Below are positions 62,901 through 64,000 of a stretch of DNA of 64,000 nucleotides, piece after piece. The first letter of the stretch is position 1, and each line of letters begins with the position of its first letter. The stretch covers positions 83,020,743-83,084,742 of the forward strand of contig CM063283.1 of assembly GCA_032173965.1 (NCBI GenBank), given 5' to 3'. Made by a program: the position numbers and the translations under genes. Under the pieces are notes generated by a model. It did no database searches. It had not been told where the DNA came from and saw only the letters and a program-made list of their open reading frames with translations. The stretch is from Sitta carolinensis. Its lineage: Eukaryota > Chordata > Aves > Passeriformes > Sittidae.

Positions 62901-63396
62901 GGCTAAGTAACTTTTCCGCATAATTGGATTGTTTGTATTTTGTGTTTAAAATTAATTGAACTATGACTCTTAGTGAATATTACTGAGGCTGATAAAACAA
63001 TAAATCCATTCTATTGTGCTTGTAACTTTCTATTATATACACAATCTAACTATTTTGTCAACATTCATGTTTCAAATTGTTCTCTTAATGTAAAAAGACC
63101 CAATGCGCAGAGTTAATTTGTTTTCTCTTATACTTGTGCAGATAGTTATCTTGTCTGAACTTTATTGTGTAGTATCATAGACATACCTTGAATGTTTTTC
63201 TGACTGCTCGTCTCCCTTCCAGCTCCTGACTTACCCTCTAAGTCCAAATGAAAGTTTTCTGAGGTATCTGACTTTGCCACAGGACAATGAGCTGGCAATT
63301 GATCTGAGACAAACAGCTGTGGTGATCATGGCCCATTTAGACCGCCTTGCCACCCCATGTATGCCTCCACAGTGTAGCTCTCCTACATCTCATAAG
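30393..63396 (+). CDS. HERC2: HERC2 E3 ubiquitin ligase, N-terminal part (9 coding exons, truncated by window end)
   Basis: Seen: nine plus-strand blocks with AG/GT boundaries join into a 1,260-nt frame (72+115+138+220+101+157+111+172+174) without a stop, giving residues 1-420. The joined protein follows vertebrate HERC2 as I remember it from its start ([20 protein letters not shown]) through [71 protein letters not shown] and [19 protein letters not shown]. Known: HERC2 is a cytoplasmic, nuclear and centrosomal E3 of about 4,800 residues. It has three RCC1-like domains, a cytochrome-b5-like domain, MIB/ZZ/DOC domains and a C-terminal HECT domain, and it acts in DNA-damage ubiquitin signalling with RNF8 and in centrosome and NEURL4 pathways. 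The window ends just before the first RCC1-like domain, so no catalytic domain is present. The frame is intact with no pseudogene signs. The only composition oddity is a Lys/Glu-rich segment in the third coding exon. Confidence 0.97.
35322..35339 (-). other. Possible retroviral primer binding site (tRNA-Arg type)
   Basis: On the minus strand this reads TGGCGAGCCAGGTAGGAA. Compared with the complement of the 3' end of vertebrate tRNA-Arg(ACG) plus CCA, as I remember that tRNA, 15 of 18 positions agree, including the first 11. It lies five bases beyond the CA end of the neighbouring LTR, where a primer binding site should be. No recognisable gag or pol follows to the left, so internal sequence is lost or too decayed. 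Confidence 0.45.
36365..36832 (+). repeat. 39-bp minisatellite, about 12 units
   Basis: The unit begins CAGCTCCTTTGGTGCCCATC and continues CAGGTGCTGTCCCCATGCT. Units start near 36365, 36404, 36443, 36482, 36520, 36559, 36598 and 36637, with four more to about 36832. Variants carry small deletions (CACTCC for CAGCTCC, TCCTTGG for TCCTTTGG, CATCAGGGC, CATCACAGGCGC). Because 39 is a multiple of three, most frames stay open on both strands, which creates long spurious ORFs. Confidence 0.97.
36830..37080. promoter_or_regulatory. CpG-rich block inside the intronic LTR
   Basis: Rich in CpG (CCGGCCGGGCCCGG, GGCCGGGCCGAGCTC, CCGCCGCCGCCGCC) against an AT-rich intron. It lies downstream, in minus orientation, of a TATA-like TTTTAAG, so it could be the promoter-proximal or leader part of the LTR. 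A regulatory role for HERC2 is only a possibility. Confidence 0.4.
39246..39895 (-). mobile_element. CR1 LINE fragment, reversed, split by a TAGA repeat
   Basis: The left part (TTCACAGGGTCACAAATG, GGAAGGGACCTCTGAAGGTC, CCACTCCCTCTTGTCCTGTC) is antisense CR1 tail. After an AT-rich microsatellite at 39594-39628 the CR1 text continues (TCATGGCTCTTTGCTGGGCT, GAGCCCAGCACTGGACCTCT). The minus strand contains an NLEKWE remnant of the reverse transcriptase near 39840. The right limit is approximate. Confidence 0.85.
39594..39628 (+). repeat. TA / TAGA microsatellite within CR1
   Basis: TATACATATATATAGATAGATAGATAGAGAT. It is a simple repeat that interrupts the CR1 fragment. Confidence 0.9.
41642..41686. 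repeat. Perfect inverted repeat, 17-bp arms, 11-base loop
   Basis: The left arm TTTTATGGCAGTTGTTG (41642-41658) and right arm CAACAACTGCCATAAAA (41670-41686) are exact complements around TAACTAGCATT. It lies in HERC2 intron 2, so it would form a stable hairpin in the pre-mRNA. The cluster continues to 41809 with further related repeats. Confidence 0.95.
41866..41931 (+). repeat. T-rich tract in HERC2 intron 2
   Basis: Starts TTTTTTTTTGTTTATTTGTTTTTG and ends in about 32 consecutive T. It is a low-complexity sequence about 1 kb upstream of the exon 3 acceptor and too far away to be its pyrimidine tract. Confidence 0.9.
42984..43098 (+). CDS. HERC2: HERC2 exon 3
   Basis: This 115-nt exon lies between TTTTTAACAG and GTATGAAT. 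It enters in phase 0 and leaves in phase 1. It encodes residues 25-62 plus the first base of codon 63, including the HERC2-typical [20 protein letters not shown] and the tail SGELPPRK. An open frame running on past the donor to about 43238 is intron read-through. Confidence 0.95.
43099..50292 (+). other. HERC2: HERC2 intron 3 (7.2 kb)
   Basis: This phase-1 intron runs from GTATGAAT to TTTTCTTTAG. It carries a degraded reversed LTR fragment (about 44945-45225), an A-run at 47074-47087, and T runs near 43560, 48065, 49218 and 49860. I see no exon, RNA gene or other mobile element. The open frames of up to 112 codons have no supporting signals. Confidence 0.85.
44945..45225 (-). mobile_element. 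Degraded avian LTR fragment, reversed
   Basis: TGTAGTGGGTTGACCTTAGC, then GGGGGTTGAGATAAAGCCAG, GGAGATCACTTACCAGTTAC and TGGGCAAAATACTCTTGGGG. I recognise this order of motifs from a common avian LTR in antisense orientation. The sequence is diverged and truncated, and the right end is approximate. No internal retroviral region is seen. Confidence 0.6.
50293..50430 (+). CDS. HERC2: HERC2 exon 4 (Lys/Glu-rich segment)
   Basis: This 138-nt exon is bounded by TTTCTTTAG and GTATTACA, entering and leaving in phase 1. It encodes residues 63-108 plus part of 109. The first half is strongly charged ([15 protein letters not shown]) and could form a coiled coil. It ends with [15 protein letters not shown], a conserved HERC2 stretch. 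The charged half appears less conserved than the tryptophan-containing half, judging from memory of the mammalian protein. Confidence 0.95.
51981..52020. repeat. Perfect 40-bp palindrome without spacer
   Basis: GTTTATTTAGACAATAAATA is followed immediately by its exact reverse complement. Flanking bases extend the symmetry imperfectly (7 of the next 11 positions). It is AT-rich, in HERC2 intron 4, and may form a cruciform in DNA or a hairpin in RNA. It could be the remnant of a foldback element. Confidence 0.97.
52110..52131. repeat. Small perfect hairpin, 9-bp arms
   Basis: GCTCAAAAG CTGC CTTTTGAGC, 90 bases after the 40-bp palindrome. There is no T run directly after it, and its significance is unknown. 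Confidence 0.85.
54070..54480 (-). mobile_element. CR1 LINE 3' fragment, reversed
   Basis: The left edge TATAGAATCATAGAATATGC is the antisense CR1 terminus. It is followed by GAGTTGGAAGGGACCCACAA, CAACCACCCTCTGAGTGAAA, AAACTTTTTCCTGAAATCCA and CTCCTCCAGGCTGAACAAAC, all typical antisense CR1 text. It is truncated at its 5' end near 54480. Confidence 0.92.
58516..58735 (+). CDS. HERC2: HERC2 exon 5
   Basis: This 220-nt exon is bounded by TGATTCTCAG and GTAACACT, entering in phase 1 and leaving in phase 2. It encodes residues 109-181 plus two bases of codon 182. The sequence [20 protein letters not shown] followed by [20 protein letters not shown] is a predicted helical segment with near-identity to mammalian HERC2. 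It ends VPLPAVDKK. Confidence 0.96.
58736..60351 (+). other. HERC2: HERC2 intron 5 (1.6 kb)
   Basis: This phase-2 intron begins GTAACA and ends TTTTATTTAG. It is AT-rich with no mobile element or RNA gene that I recognise. Confidence 0.85.
60352..60452 (+). CDS. HERC2: HERC2 exon 6
   Basis: This 101-nt exon enters in phase 2 and leaves in phase 1, between TTTATTTAG and GTGGGT. It encodes residues 182-215 plus one base: [20 protein letters not shown] followed by [14 protein letters not shown]. This alpha-helical, alanine- and arginine-rich stretch is almost invariant in vertebrate HERC2, which makes it one of the strongest identifiers here. Confidence 0.97.
60453..61153 (+). other. HERC2: HERC2 intron 6 (0.7 kb) with a GT microsatellite
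   Basis: This phase-1 intron begins GTGGGT and ends TTGCTGTTCCTTAG. It contains a short GT repeat (60514-60527). Nothing else is recognised. Confidence 0.85.
60514..60527 (+). repeat. GT dinucleotide microsatellite
   Basis: Seven consecutive GT units in HERC2 intron 6. A potentially polymorphic simple repeat. Confidence 0.85.
61154..61310 (+). CDS. HERC2: HERC2 exon 7
   Basis: This 157-nt exon enters in phase 1 and leaves in phase 2, with acceptor TGTTCCTTAG and a strong GTAAGT donor. It encodes residues 216-267 plus two bases, including [20 protein letters not shown] and [20 protein letters not shown]. These are helical segments typical of the HERC2 amino-terminal region. Confidence 0.97.
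61311..62050 (+). other. HERC2: HERC2 intron 7 (740 bp)
   Basis: This phase-2 intron runs from GTAAGT to TTTAAATAG. The acceptor has a weak pyrimidine tract (TTTGACTTTTAAATAG). No repeats or RNA genes are recognised. Confidence 0.85.
62051..62161 (+). CDS. HERC2: HERC2 exon 8
   Basis: This 111-nt exon enters and leaves in phase 2. It encodes residues 268-304 plus two bases: [20 protein letters not shown] and [17 protein letters not shown]. The acceptor pyrimidine tract is weak but the donor GTGAGA is good, and the frame and protein match are unambiguous. Confidence 0.96.
62162..62474 (+). other. HERC2: HERC2 intron 8 (313 bp)
   Basis: This short phase-2 intron begins GTGAGA and ends CCCTCTTTCAG, a strong acceptor. 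No other feature is seen. Confidence 0.88.
62475..62646 (+). CDS. HERC2: HERC2 exon 9
   Basis: This 172-nt exon enters in phase 2 and leaves in phase 0 before GTACTT. It encodes residues 305-362: [20 protein letters not shown], then [20 protein letters not shown], then [18 protein letters not shown]. The last ten or so residues appear to be the most species-variable part of this exon. An open frame that runs on to 62787 is intron read-through. Confidence 0.96.
62647..63222 (+). other. HERC2: HERC2 intron 9 (576 bp)
   Basis: This phase-0 intron runs from GTACTT to CTCCCTTCCAG. It is AT-rich with no recognised element. Confidence 0.87.
63223..63396 (+). CDS. HERC2: HERC2 exon 10 (last exon in window)
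   Basis: This 174-nt exon is in phase 0 at both ends, with acceptor CGTCTCCCTTCCAG and donor GTAATT. It encodes residues 363-420, including [20 protein letters not shown] and the tail [12 protein letters not shown]. In HERC2 the first RCC1-like beta-propeller begins shortly after this point, so it must be encoded beyond the window. Confidence 0.96.
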
Positions 63397-64000
63397 GTAA
63401 TTTGCAGCATCAAATACACTGAGATGTTTTCCCTAAAAGCATAACTGAATTTCAGAATGCAAGGAAAACAGCTCCTAAGATTCTTCAAATTCTTTTCTGA
63501 TTTTCACAACGTAGCCTTGAGTTCCAAAATTTGTCTTACTTGGGTAACTCTTATTACATCATCCTTTTTTCAGTGAGCTTTGGAGTGCAATATTATGATT
63601 TATGAGCCATTTCTTTCTTACAACACTGTGACTAACTCTGCCAGATTCTGAGCTGTTCCTTTTGTTTCTCAAAGTAAATTCTCAAGACCAGACTTTATAA
63701 ATGTTGGGTATCTGATGTACTAAAAAAATAGAAAAAAGCAAATGCCAAACTTTCCAACCTAAAAAATCTCTGAATTTCTTACCATAGATATCTATTGCTC
63801 ATTTAGTACCAGACTGAACTGAATATGATGCATGCAAGTCTTTATTTTTGGTATCTTCTAATTAGGTAGGTTTTACTGACTATTGGAAAGAATGGTGGTC
63901 TCAGAGCTGAATGTGTAAAAGGTTTAAAAAATAAAGGGTTTAAAAAATAATTTGCTCTCTGGCTGTGTATTTCAAAACTTGGTACTTACAGAATTTCTTA
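63397..64000 (+). other. HERC2: HERC2 intron 10, 5' part
   Basis: This is the beginning of a phase-0 intron cut by the window end. The only notable element is a duplicated 14-mer GGTTTAAAAAATAA at 63921-63934 and 63937-63950. Confidence 0.8.

Overview
This is vertebrate nuclear DNA, almost certainly from a bird and probably a songbird or close relative. The evidence is several CR1 retrotransposon tails (left ends reading like AGAATCATAGAAT on the minus-oriented copies), LTR fragments of kinds I know from avian genomes, long AT-rich introns with GT-AG boundaries, and one CpG island promoter. There is no bacterial or organellar gene organisation. The only protein-coding gene I can support is the 5' part of HERC2, the giant HECT and RLD domain E3 ubiquitin ligase, on the plus strand.

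Layout. Bases 1 to about 29,270 lie upstream of HERC2 and look intergenic. They hold a reversed avian ERV-type LTR (about 3712-4236), small CR1 tails (10041-10119, 25007-25231), a 1.6-kb decayed reversed CR1 with reverse-transcriptase remnants (26229-27840), and a mosaic CR1 containing an inverted piece (28636-29092) just before the promoter. A CpG island (about 29,275-29,965) is the presumed HERC2 promoter and holds the untranslated first exon.

HERC2 coding sequence starts at 30393 in exon 2. It continues through exons at 42984-43098, 50293-50430, 58516-58735, 60352-60452, 61154-61310, 62051-62161, 62475-62646 and 63223-63396. All nine coding pieces join in frame (1,260 nt, 420 codons) with AG before and GT after each one. 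They encode the region N-terminal to the first RCC1-like domain; the rest of the roughly 4,800-residue protein lies beyond the window. The first three coding introns are large (12.5, 7.2 and 8.1 kb) and carry most of the intronic mobile DNA. The later introns are 0.3-1.6 kb.

The most unusual non-gene structures are in the introns. Intron 2 has a roughly 2-kb reversed LTR-like element with a 39-bp minisatellite (about 12 units), its own CpG-rich block, a correctly placed AATAAA and a tRNA-Arg-like primer binding site. Intron 2 also has a 17-bp-arm perfect hairpin, and intron 4 has a perfect 40-bp spacerless palindrome. I found no CRISPR, operon or clearly novel enzymatic system. A minus-strand open frame at 6175-6547 is the best candidate for an unrecognised exon, at low confidence.
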